Origin: Bradyrhizobium cenepequi
GTDB lineage: Bacteria; Pseudomonadota; Alphaproteobacteria; Rhizobiales; Xanthobacteraceae
Length of the DNA: 64,000 bases
Direction: 5' to 3'
Assembly: GCF_020329485.1 (NCBI RefSeq)
Contig: NZ_JAGKJI010000006.1
Location: 161,278-225,277 of the forward strand
A program made the position numbers and the translations under genes. Below, piece by piece: positions 37,646-44,988 of this stretch. Numbering within the stretch: position 1 is the stretch's first letter; each line of letters begins with the position of its first letter. The notes under the pieces are model-generated. The model searched no databases and had not been told where the DNA came from. It saw only the letters and a list, made by a program, of their open reading frames with translations.

Positions 37646-37867
37646 TTATCGCATTTCAAGTCCTTTGATCGCCAGAGCTGAAATCTTCGCGGGGTCTTCG
37701 ACACCTGATTGCGCGATCTTGATGATCTTCTTTGCGATCATTTCCGTTAGAGGGTCGTCGCGATCCTTGACGCAGAGGGTACGCAACGCGCGCTCGTAAG
37801 CCGCTGTGATGCGGCTGATCTCCTCCGGCTTCACGCCGGAGTTTTGCAATAGTCGATAAATGGCCAA
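37646..37867 (-). CDS. Small conserved hypothetical protein, 73 residues
   Basis: It begins with TTG (AIYRLLQNSGVKPEEISRI) after GGTGAG. The helical pattern ITAAYERALRTL, then DPLTEMIAKKIIKIAQSG and DPAKISALAIKGL, is the same family as the fragment at 36717. The family appears widespread in Bradyrhizobium and relatives, of unknown function; that is from memory. No catalytic motif is visible. Confidence 0.65.
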   Translation of the reverse strand: MAIYRLLQNSGVKPEEISRITAAYERALRTLCVKDRDDPLTEMIAKKIIKIAQSGVEDPAKISALAIKGLEMR

Positions 37868-37989
37868 CTCTCACCGCCCAAGCCCATGCCGGTGAGCGAG
37901 GAAACCATAGTATAGGAACCCTGTATACGGTCGGAGAACTACGGGTGCTTGCCGCCCCGGCCGTGGTGTTTCCCACCCGGCCGCCATGG

Positions 37990-38202
37990 CTACTGCTTCT
38001 GCTCGCGCGCAGCAGTGCCACTCTCGTCCTTGCTGGAAAGAGACAAGTCCTCGCCTCGCTCGTTGAGGTCGGCGGCCTTCTCGACCAACGCGGCCGTCAG
38101 GTTGGGGTCGGAAGTCGATTTTGCAAAACGGAGCAGCGTCGCTGCCGCTTCGCGAGCATACTTGCCTCTCACGATCCAATGTCCGCGCTTTTCCCGGCGC
38201 AC
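37990..38202 (-). CDS. Small hypothetical protein, 70 residues
   Basis: The frame opens with GTG and runs REKRGHWIVRGKYAREAAAT, then SDPNLTAALVEKAADLNERG, and ends in a charged tail. The pattern recalls short rhizobial proteins with a single helix pair. An ATG four bases upstream is in another frame, so a frameshift or wrong start is possible. Moderate doubt remains. Confidence 0.45.
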   Translation of the reverse strand: MRREKRGHWIVRGKYAREAAATLLRFAKSTSDPNLTAALVEKAADLNERGEDLSLSSKDESGTAAREQKQ

Positions 38203-38313
38203 TCATGACGCGTGACAAGGCCATTCGTTCCACGGCAACTGTCCTGCACGCCCTGCTCTGCGGCGCGGGGTTCATGAGTACGCGCCCTAGCGCGCGATGC
38301 GGTTAGGGCGAAG

Positions 38314-38787
38314 CTAAAGCACGACCTGCCGCAGCATCGCGGCCACGACCAGACGGTGAAAGGGCAGGATGATCGCGAGGTAGGTCCGGCCGAGCCAATT
38401 ATGCGTCCGCACCAGCGTGGTGGTGGTGACCTCCTGGCCGCTGGCACGAGCGACAACATCGACCACGACGCGAAAATCGAGATGGCTGTCGTTGAAACCT
38501 GCCACCAGCCGTTCCTGCGTCTCGCTGAGAACCGGAAAGATTCCGACCATGCCATGCGATGCCTTGTCGCCTTCGCCCGACGTCTTCAGGCCAAGCGGCG
38601 CGACAATCAGATTGCGTAACCGCAGCAGCGCTTCGATCCAGCGCTGGCGGCGCGCAAACATCTTCTCGGCCGCCCTGCGCGCATCGAGTGTGGTGCCGTC
38701 GACGGTGATACGAAAGGCGTCGATGAACTCTGCGCCCGCGAGCAGCGGGCCGGGATCGATATCGGGCGTGACCTCGCGTGCTCTCAT
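38314..38787 (-). CDS. DUF2867 domain-containing protein
   Basis: The protein is 157 residues from MRAREVTPDI. The core reads EFIDAFRITVDGTTLDARRA (about 19-38) and a C-terminal RTHNWLGRTYLAIILPFHRL that resembles the DUF2867 end. The family has no established activity. Its ATG overlaps the MATE stop codon by four bases, so it is translated from the same message. A much longer open frame through this gene into MATE is out of frame with MATE and false. Confidence 0.8.
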   Translation of the reverse strand: MRAREVTPDIDPGPLLAGAEFIDAFRITVDGTTLDARRAAEKMFARRQRWIEALLRLRNLIVAPLGLKTSGEGDKASHGMVGIFPVLSETQERLVAGFNDSHLDFRVVVDVVARASGQEVTTTTLVRTHNWLGRTYLAIILPFHRLVVAAMLRQVVL

Positions 38788-40190
38788 CGCAAGGCCAATC
38801 GATTGCTCAGCAGGCGGAAACGCAGGATGAGCATGATGGCATAGGCCGCGGTTCCGGCCGACAGCCCGATCCAGATGCCGACTGCGCCGAGCGTGGTCGC
38901 AAATCCCAGCAGGCAGGCGGAGGTGAAGCCGATCAGCCAATAGCTGATCGTGGCGAACAGCAGCGGCAAGCGCGTATCGTTCATGCCGCGCAATGCGCCA
39001 GCCGCAACCGTCTGCACGCCATCGGCGATGAAGAACGTCGACCCGACCAGGAGCAGCGAGGCCGTCAATTGGGCAGTTGCTTCCGCGGCTTCGCCGAGGA
39101 AGATCTCGGCGATCGCGAATCGTCCGAAGATGATGAAGAGCGTCATCGCCGACATGAAGGCGATCCCGAGACCGGTTGCGACCAGCCCTGCGCGTTTGAC
39201 GGCGGGCGCATCGGTGCGTCCGACCGCATGGCCGACACGGACGGTCGCGGCCATGCCGATGCCGAACGGCACCATGAACAGGATGGCCGCGATCTGCAGC
39301 GCAATCTGATGCGCGGCCAGTGCGGCCGTCGAGATCAACCCCATCAACAGCCCGGCGGCGCCGAACAGGCCATATTCCAGCAGGAAGGACACTGAGATCG
39401 GCGCGCCGACAATGACGAGTTGCCGCATCAAGGGCCAGTCGACGCGCCAGACATTCCCGAGCACCTGATACTTTCGGAATGGCTGGCGGCGGTAAGCAAA
39501 CCACAGGCCGGCGAGGAAGGTGGCCAGATTGACGATCGAGGTGGCAATGCCTGTCCCAAACAGCCCGAGCGGTGGCAATCCCCAACCACCATAGAGCAGG
39601 AGATAAACCAGCAGTGCATTGGCCGGGATCGCCGCGAGCGTGATCCACAGGATCGGCTCGGGCCGGTTGACCGCGCTCATGAAGCCGCGGATCGCAATGA
39701 ACCACAGCGCCGGCAGCATGCCCCAGGCGAGGCCGAACAGATATTGCTGTGCAAGTTGCGCGGTCGTGGCGGCCTGGCCGAGCGCCAGCAGGATCTGCTC
39801 GCCGCGGAATGGCAGCACCATCAGCGGCAGCGTGATGAACAGTGCAGCCCACAGCCCGACGCGGAGCGAGCGCCGAACCATGCGCGGATCGCGCGCGCCA
39901 AAGGCTTGCGCCGCCAGCGGGGCGACGGCTGACATCAGGCCCATGCCGAACGTGAAACTGACGAAATAGACCGTTCCGGCCAATGCCGCCGCGGCGACGG
40001 CCTCGTCGCCGAGCCGGCCGATGAAGGCGAGGTCGGTCGTCATCATCGCGATCTGGCCAAGCTGCGTCAGCGCCATCGGCACCGCAAGGCGGAGGGTCTC
40101 ACTGAGCTCGTCGCGCAAATGATGGTGAGGCGCACGCGTGACCACGCGTGGCGCCATCGAAGCGCGTTCGATGTTCTCAGATGTGGTCAT
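38784..40190 (-). CDS. MATE family efflux transporter
   Basis: The protein has 468 residues and 12 hydrophobic helices in two halves, starting after an N-terminal polar stretch of about 30 residues. The MATE motifs PMALTQLGQIAMMTTDLAFIG near residue 37 and the mirrored segment in the second half are present. It exports cationic drugs or metabolites using an H+ or Na+ gradient. Overlap with the DUF2867 gene suggests a two-gene operon. Confidence 0.94.
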   Translation of the reverse strand: MTTSENIERASMAPRVVTRAPHHHLRDELSETLRLAVPMALTQLGQIAMMTTDLAFIGRLGDEAVAAAALAGTVYFVSFTFGMGLMSAVAPLAAQAFGARDPRMVRRSLRVGLWAALFITLPLMVLPFRGEQILLALGQAATTAQLAQQYLFGLAWGMLPALWFIAIRGFMSAVNRPEPILWITLAAIPANALLVYLLLYGGWGLPPLGLFGTGIATSIVNLATFLAGLWFAYRRQPFRKYQVLGNVWRVDWPLMRQLVIVGAPISVSFLLEYGLFGAAGLLMGLISTAALAAHQIALQIAAILFMVPFGIGMAATVRVGHAVGRTDAPAVKRAGLVATGLGIAFMSAMTLFIIFGRFAIAEIFLGEAAEATAQLTASLLLVGSTFFIADGVQTVAAGALRGMNDTRLPLLFATISYWLIGFTSACLLGFATTLGAVGIWIGLSAGTAAYAIMLILRFRLLSNRLALR

Positions 40191-40255
40191 GGGGAGAGAT
40201 TAGCACTGCCGCGGGCCAAAAAGGTGGCAGAAAAGGCAGTTATCTGGCCGCAGTG

Positions 40256-40545
40256 CTGTAGCCCGGGCGGAGCGCCAACGTAACCCGGGACCGCTCGTAG
40301 ACGTTGATGCAGTTATCCCGGGTTGCGCTGCGCTCCACACCCGGGCTGCGAGGCTCACCTCTCCCGCTTGCGGGGGAGGTCGGCGCACCCGGATCGGCGC
40401 TTCGCGCCGTCCGAGTACAGGCTCCGCGCCGGGTGGGGGCTCTCTCCGCTGGGGGACTGTCGGGAATCATGCCGGTCCAACCCTGTGGAGGCACCCTCAC
40501 CCCAACCCTCTCCCCCAAGCAAGCGGGAGAGGGGGCGCAGCATCC
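40256..40545. repeat. Mosaic of GC-rich inverted repeats between MATE and DUF305 genes
   Basis: GTAGCCCGGGCGGAGCGC and GCGCTGCGCTCCACACCCGGGC pair around 40257-40350. A second pair, CTCTCCCGCTTGCGGGGGAG near 40363 and CTCTCCCCCAAGCAAGCGGG near 40508, follows, with GCGCTTCGCGC between. No coding frame here is convincing. These sequences are the kind found between genes throughout Bradyrhizobium. Confidence 0.7.
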
Positions 40546-40565
40546 ATCGCGGATGCGGTTACGCC

Positions 40566-40913
40566 TTAATTGCCTGGCCGTAGCGGCAGGCCCTTGGCAT
40601 CGGTGGGAACCGGGCCCGTCTCGAAATTGCCGGCCGACTGCCTGATCGCGCTGATTTCACGCTGCTGGGCCTCGATGAAGCCGTCAGCAATCTGCCCGAC
40701 GCTGGGGTCGCGGACGTGCGCCCGCTCGCTGGTCAGGAGCGCCGCCGAATGGTGCGGAATCACGACCGGGATACCCGCAGCGCTGCCCGGGGTTTCGAAA
40801 CTGCGCGCGAGCCAGAGCGAAATCGTCAGCGCTGCGACTGCTGCTGCGGCAATGGTGAGATTGGCGGCGTCGCCGCCGGTGATCTGGAGAAATCTTGGCA
40901 GACGAACGCGCAT
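40566..40913 (-). CDS. Small DUF305-like protein with an N-terminal membrane anchor
   Basis: The protein has 115 residues. A membrane helix at about 16-37 (ANLTIAAAAVAALTISLWLA) precedes a short periplasmic part with VVIPHHSAALLTSERA and IADGFIEAQQREISAIR, which are the DUF305 (ferritin-like) signatures in reduced form. Full DUF305 proteins have a longer four-helix core, so this is a minimal or partial version. It lies just after murA on the same strand. Confidence 0.65.
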   Translation of the reverse strand: MRVRLPRFLQITGGDAANLTIAAAAVAALTISLWLARSFETPGSAAGIPVVIPHHSAALLTSERAHVRDPSVGQIADGFIEAQQREISAIRQSAGNFETGPVPTDAKGLPLRPGN

Positions 40914-40972
40914 GGTCGCACCTGCCTATGGGAGACTGCAGTGCAACGGGCAGGTCGGCCGATTGTTCCAAT

Positions 40973-42268
40973 CTAACGCACGCGTTCGGGCACGCGGGTG
41001 ATCCTGGCGCCGAGCGCGTTCAGCCGCTCCTCGATCCGCTCGTAGCCGCGCTCGATCTGGTCGGCATTGTTGATGGTGGAGGTGCCCTCGGCGCAGACCG
41101 CCGCAAGCAGCATCGCCATGCCGGCGCGGATGTCGGGGGAGGTCATCGGCGCGCCGCGCAGCCGGCTTGGGCCCGCGACGATGGCGCGATGCGGGTCGCA
41201 CAGCACGATCCGCCCGCCCATCGCGATCAGCTTGTCGACGAAGAACATCCGCGATTCGAACATTTTCTCGAACATCAGGATCACGCCGTCGCATTGGGTC
41301 GCGGTGACGATCGCGATCGACATCAAATCGGCGGGGAAGGCCGGCCAGGGCTGGTCCTCCAGTTTCGGCACATGGCCGCCGAAATCGTCGTGGATCTTCA
41401 TGGTCTGGCCGGAGGGCACGACGAGGTCGTCGTCCTCGACGCCGCAGACGATGCCGAGCCGCTCAAAACCCATCCGAATCGAGCGCAGATGTTCGACGCC
41501 GGCCCGCGCGATGCGCAGCGGCGAGCGCGTCACCGCGGCAAGCCCGATCAGCGAGCCGACCTCGATGTGATCGGGTTGGATCGCGTAGTGCGTGCCGCCA
41601 AGCGTGGCGGGGCCGTGCACGATGATGGTGTTGGTGCCGATGCCCTCGATCTTGGCGCCGAGCGCGACCAGGAAATGCGCGAGATCCTGCACATGCGGCT
41701 CTGACGCAGCGTTGCGCAAGTAGGTGGTGCCGCGGGCGGCCACCGCTGCGACCAGCGCGTTCTCGGTCGCCGTGACGCTGGGCTCGTCCAGGAACACGTC
41801 GGCGCCCTTCAGGCGCGAGGCGCGGAACTCAAGCCGATGGGTTGCGGTGACGCTTGCCCCTAACTGCTCGAAAGCAAGGAAATGCGTGTCGAGGCGCCGC
41901 CGGCCGATCACGTCGCCGCCGGGTGGGGGCAATGCGACCTCGCCGCAGCGGGCGAGCAGGGGCCCCGCGAGCAGGATCGAGGCGCGGATCCGCGCGCACA
42001 GTTCCGGATCGAGATCGGCCGCGCGGATCTCCTTGGCGTGGATCAGAAGTGTGTTGCGCTCGGTCCACTCGGCCGCGGCGCCGACGGAGCGGGCCAGCTC
42101 GACCAGCGTCTCCGTGTCGCGAATCCGCGGCACGTTCGTCAGCGTCACCGGATGCTCGGTCAGCAGCGCCGCCGCGATGATCGGCAGCGCCGCATTCTTG
42201 TTGCCGGCCGGCTCGATCGTGCCGGAGAGCCGGTGGCCGCCCTCGACGATATATTGAATGGGCGCCAC
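40973..42268 (-). CDS. murA: UDP-N-acetylglucosamine 1-carboxyvinyltransferase with Asp in place of the catalytic Cys
   Basis: MurA transfers enolpyruvate to UDP-GlcNAc, the first committed step of peptidoglycan synthesis. The protein has 431 residues. The substrate Lys/Asn pair is in GNKNAALP (K24, N25). The active-site loop reads PPGGDVIGRRRLDTHF: residue 119 is Asp where most MurA have Cys in GGCxIGxRPxDLH. Asp at this position is known from Mycobacterium and Chlamydia and gives insensitivity to fosfomycin. The loop is otherwise also divergent (RRR for the usual ARP). It may be a second MurA or the only one. Confidence 0.92.
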   Translation of the reverse strand: MAPIQYIVEGGHRLSGTIEPAGNKNAALPIIAAALLTEHPVTLTNVPRIRDTETLVELARSVGAAAEWTERNTLLIHAKEIRAADLDPELCARIRASILLAGPLLARCGEVALPPPGGDVIGRRRLDTHFLAFEQLGASVTATHRLEFRASRLKGADVFLDEPSVTATENALVAAVAARGTTYLRNAASEPHVQDLAHFLVALGAKIEGIGTNTIIVHGPATLGGTHYAIQPDHIEVGSLIGLAAVTRSPLRIARAGVEHLRSIRMGFERLGIVCGVEDDDLVVPSGQTMKIHDDFGGHVPKLEDQPWPAFPADLMSIAIVTATQCDGVILMFEKMFESRMFFVDKLIAMGGRIVLCDPHRAIVAGPSRLRGAPMTSPDIRAGMAMLLAAVCAEGTSTINNADQIERGYERIEERLNALGARITRVPERVR

Positions 42269-42421
42269 GTTGTCCTCGACGGGTTGGTTGGTTCACTCGC
42301 GGAAGATTCCGTAACGGAATCAATGGGCAGTTCGAGCGACATACCACATAAGGCTCGTCGAAGTCATGCAATTAACGATTCGCCGTTCGCAGCGGTCGCC
42401 TCATCGCCACTGCCCTGGCCG

Positions 42422-43558
42422 TCAGGCCGGGACCGTGGCTGCCTGTTCAATGAGTCCGCTTTCTTTCAGCTCCTGCCAGAATTCCGCGGGGATCTTGGCC
42501 TGCATCGAATTGTAGTCCTCGAGGATTTGCCGGTGGCTGCTCGCGCCCACGACCAAGGCGACGACGACGTCAGGGGCTGATGAAAATCGCAATGCTGCCG
42601 TCCGCAGATCGACGCCGTGGCGGGCCGCCACTGCGCGCAGCCGGTCACGCTTCTCGATATGGGCGGGAGAGATCTTGTAGTTGTTCGGCCCGTAATTGTA
42701 GCGCGGACTGCCGGAGATGAAACCTGCGTTCAGCGCTGAGCCGATCACCAGCGACACGTTCTTGTCCCGCACCGCCGGGAACACCTGATTGACGGCGTTG
42801 GCGTGATCGATCAGCGAGTATTGCGAGGCGCACAGGCAGACATCGGGATCGGCAACGTCGATGACGCGCAGGATCGGCTCGGGACAATTCACGCCGATGC
42901 CCCACGCCTTGATGATGCCTTCCTCGCGCATGCGCGAGAGCACCGGAAACGCGCCGCGCTCGGCGATGGCGAACTGCTCCTGCCATGAGGTCGGGAAGTA
43001 TGGAAAATCAGGCGAGATGTCGTGAACGAACGCCACGTCGAGGCTGTCGACGCCAAGCCGCTGCAGACTGTCCTCGATCGAACGGCGAACACCGTCGGCG
43101 GTGTAGTCGTAGGTGACATCATTCGGCGAGTCCGTCAGTGGAAAGATCTCGGCATGCCGGTTGTTCTTCGAGGCCTTGAAGAGTTTGCCGACCTTGGACG
43201 ACAGCACGTAGTCGCCGCGCGGCTTGTTGTGCAGGAAATGGCCGAAGCGGCGCTCGGACAGGCCGAAACCATACCAGGGAGCTACATCGAAATAACGCAC
43301 GCCGGCGCTCCAGGCCGCCTCAAGGGTCGCCTCGGCATCCTCGTCCGTGACCTTGTTGAACTCGTTGCCAAGCGGGACGCCGCCGAGCCCGAAGCGGAAC
43401 TGCGGCTTGAAAAGTTGTGTGGCCCGATTTGCCTGTGCCATGCGATTGTCTCCTTTGCTATCGGTGGCGGCTGTAACCAATGACGGTGCTGCGAGCGTGC
43501 CGACTGCTGCTGCGGCGACGGTGAGGAAATTCCTGCGGCTGCCGGTTCGTTTCGTCAT
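42422..43558 (-). CDS. Aldo/keto reductase with Tat signal
   Basis: The protein is 378 residues from the ATG at 43558 (GGAG seven bases upstream). A twin-arginine signal SRRNFLTVAAAAVG lies at residues 6-19. The catalytic set is visible: Asp in RYFDVAPWYG, Tyr of the same motif, Lys in LSSKVGK, and His in VAFVHDIS. Export of an NADPH-dependent fold is unusual and implies folding with cofactor before transport. It resembles D-threo-aldose 1-dehydrogenases. It is transcribed divergently from a LysR gene, its likely regulator. Confidence 0.9.
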   Translation of the reverse strand: MTKRTGSRRNFLTVAAAAVGTLAAPSLVTAATDSKGDNRMAQANRATQLFKPQFRFGLGGVPLGNEFNKVTDEDAEATLEAAWSAGVRYFDVAPWYGFGLSERRFGHFLHNKPRGDYVLSSKVGKLFKASKNNRHAEIFPLTDSPNDVTYDYTADGVRRSIEDSLQRLGVDSLDVAFVHDISPDFPYFPTSWQEQFAIAERGAFPVLSRMREEGIIKAWGIGVNCPEPILRVIDVADPDVCLCASQYSLIDHANAVNQVFPAVRDKNVSLVIGSALNAGFISGSPRYNYGPNNYKISPAHIEKRDRLRAVAARHGVDLRTAALRFSSAPDVVVALVVGASSHRQILEDYNSMQAKIPAEFWQELKESGLIEQAATVPA

Positions 43559-43704
43559 CACGTGTCTCCTTCGGTCGTGCGGGGCGCCGAGAACGTGGCT
43601 CCATGCTCGACGCCTCTCCTTGATGCTTGAGTATGGGTCGTAAAACGGTGCCCACCAGGGTAGGTTTGTTGAGTACAGCTCAACGACGCCTTGAGGGGCC
43701 GTTC
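43559..43704. promoter_or_regulatory. Divergent promoter region of the AKR and LysR genes
   Basis: 146 bases separate the two start codons. A LysR protein usually binds such a region at a T-N11-A box. TTGAGTACAGCTCAA near 43668-43682 is a perfect partial palindrome (TTGAG..CTCAA) and is the best candidate operator, about 20 bases before the LysR start. Confidence 0.45.
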
Positions 43705-44637
43705 ATGAAGACGTTCGACCGAAACATGCTGGCGGACTTGAACGTGTTTCTGACGATCGTCCGCCGAGGCAGCCTCGCCAAAGCGGGCATCGAACTCGGC
43801 GTGAGCACGTCCGCCTTGAGTCATCGGCTGCGCAAGCTGGAGTCGGATTTGGGTGTAAGGCTCCTGCATCGCTCCAGCCGCTCCATCAGGCCGACCGCGG
43901 CCGGAGCCTCGCTTGCTGCTGAATTGGAGACCGGGTTCCGCACCATCCACGATGCCTTGACCGGGTTGGAGAACTATCGACGCGTGCCGGTTGGGCGGCT
44001 TCGCCTCAACGTTCTCCGAGACGCCGCGCGCCTCGTTCTTGGTCCTGTGCTGCCGCGTTACTGCGAGGAGTTTCCGGGCATGCACCTCGACGTGACCGTC
44101 GAGGACCGCATGGTCGAGATCATCGCAGAGGGTTTTGACGCCGGCATCCGCTACGGCGATCGCGTGCCGCTCGACATGGTGGGGATCGCGCTGACGAAGC
44201 CGTTGAAGTGGGTCGTGGTCGGCTCGCCCGAACTGATCGCGCGTGCTGGCCGTCCCGATACGCCCGGCGATCTGCTGCAGCTTCCATGCGTCGAGATGCG
44301 CGTCGGCGACAACCGCAACTTTCCCTGGGAATTGGGCAACGGCGATTCGATGATCCGGCTCGATGTCCGAGGGCCCGTCTGCGCCAATGAGACCGAGCAC
44401 GCGGTCGACATGGCGTTACGCGGCGTGGGATTTGCCTATTGCCTGCAACGGCGGGTCGAAGCGGAAGTCGCATCCAGCGCGCTGGAGATCCTGCTGCCGG
44501 AATGGGCCTCGGAAGGCCAACCTTTCACCATCTACTATCCGAGCCGCCGACAACCACCGCCCGGCCTGCGCCAGTTCATCGACCTCACGCGCAGGTGCGA
44601 AAAGCTGCCGCCATTGGCGGCGACTGACGCCGGCTAA
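43705..44637 (+). CDS. LysR-family transcriptional regulator
   Basis: The protein is 310 residues starting MKTFDRNMLADLN. The winged helix-turn-helix covers about 10-65 (GSLAKAGIELGVSTSALSHRL, then LGVRLLHRSSRSIRPTAAG). The effector domain follows from about 95. The wording NVFLTIVRRGSLAKAG and PTAAGASLA is close to LysR proteins that sit beside aldo/keto reductases or quinone reductases. It probably controls the divergent AKR gene. Confidence 0.94.
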   Translation: MKTFDRNMLADLNVFLTIVRRGSLAKAGIELGVSTSALSHRLRKLESDLGVRLLHRSSRSIRPTAAGASLAAELETGFRTIHDALTGLENYRRVPVGRLRLNVLRDAARLVLGPVLPRYCEEFPGMHLDVTVEDRMVEIIAEGFDAGIRYGDRVPLDMVGIALTKPLKWVVVGSPELIARAGRPDTPGDLLQLPCVEMRVGDNRNFPWELGNGDSMIRLDVRGPVCANETEHAVDMALRGVGFAYCLQRRVEAEVASSALEILLPEWASEGQPFTIYYPSRRQPPPGLRQFIDLTRRCEKLPPLAATDAG

Positions 44638-44988
44638 GACACAAAGCCGCTCCGGCAGTGCGAGCGGCGTGGTTTTGGCGCTGCGCGAGCAAATGGCGGT
44701 CGCCTTGGCGAGGTCGCCGCCACAGAAATTCCGTATATCCGGTCTTTACAGTAATCGCCCTGTCCTGATGGCCCTATCAGGCATTCTCAACATCAGAGTA
44801 CACTCTCCGTGGCAGGGTGCAGCAGTAAGCTTGAGCGCAATCGCGGTTGACGTGGTGCCTGCGGCGAGCTCTTCGTGTGAAAAGCGGAGCTGGCACGCGG
44901 ATGGCAAACGGACGTCGTCGGTTGCGGCAGCCCGGATGCGATCCAGAGTGGGACCAGGCCCACGCCTCCGTCAAACAAAGGGCCGTAG
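44638..44988. other. Gene-free stretch between LysR and YfhO genes
   Basis: A GCCGCT/AGCGGC hairpin at about 44645-44667, followed by GTGGTTTT, may be a weak terminator for the LysR gene. The rest, somewhat AT-richer around 44730-44800, probably carries the promoter of the next gene. No small gene with a ribosome site was found. Confidence 0.4.

Noticed and set aside
38314..39852. A 512-codon minus-strand frame joining the DUF2867 gene to an N-terminal extension
   Set aside because: The extension is out of frame with the MATE gene that occupies the same DNA; only the last 157 codons are real.
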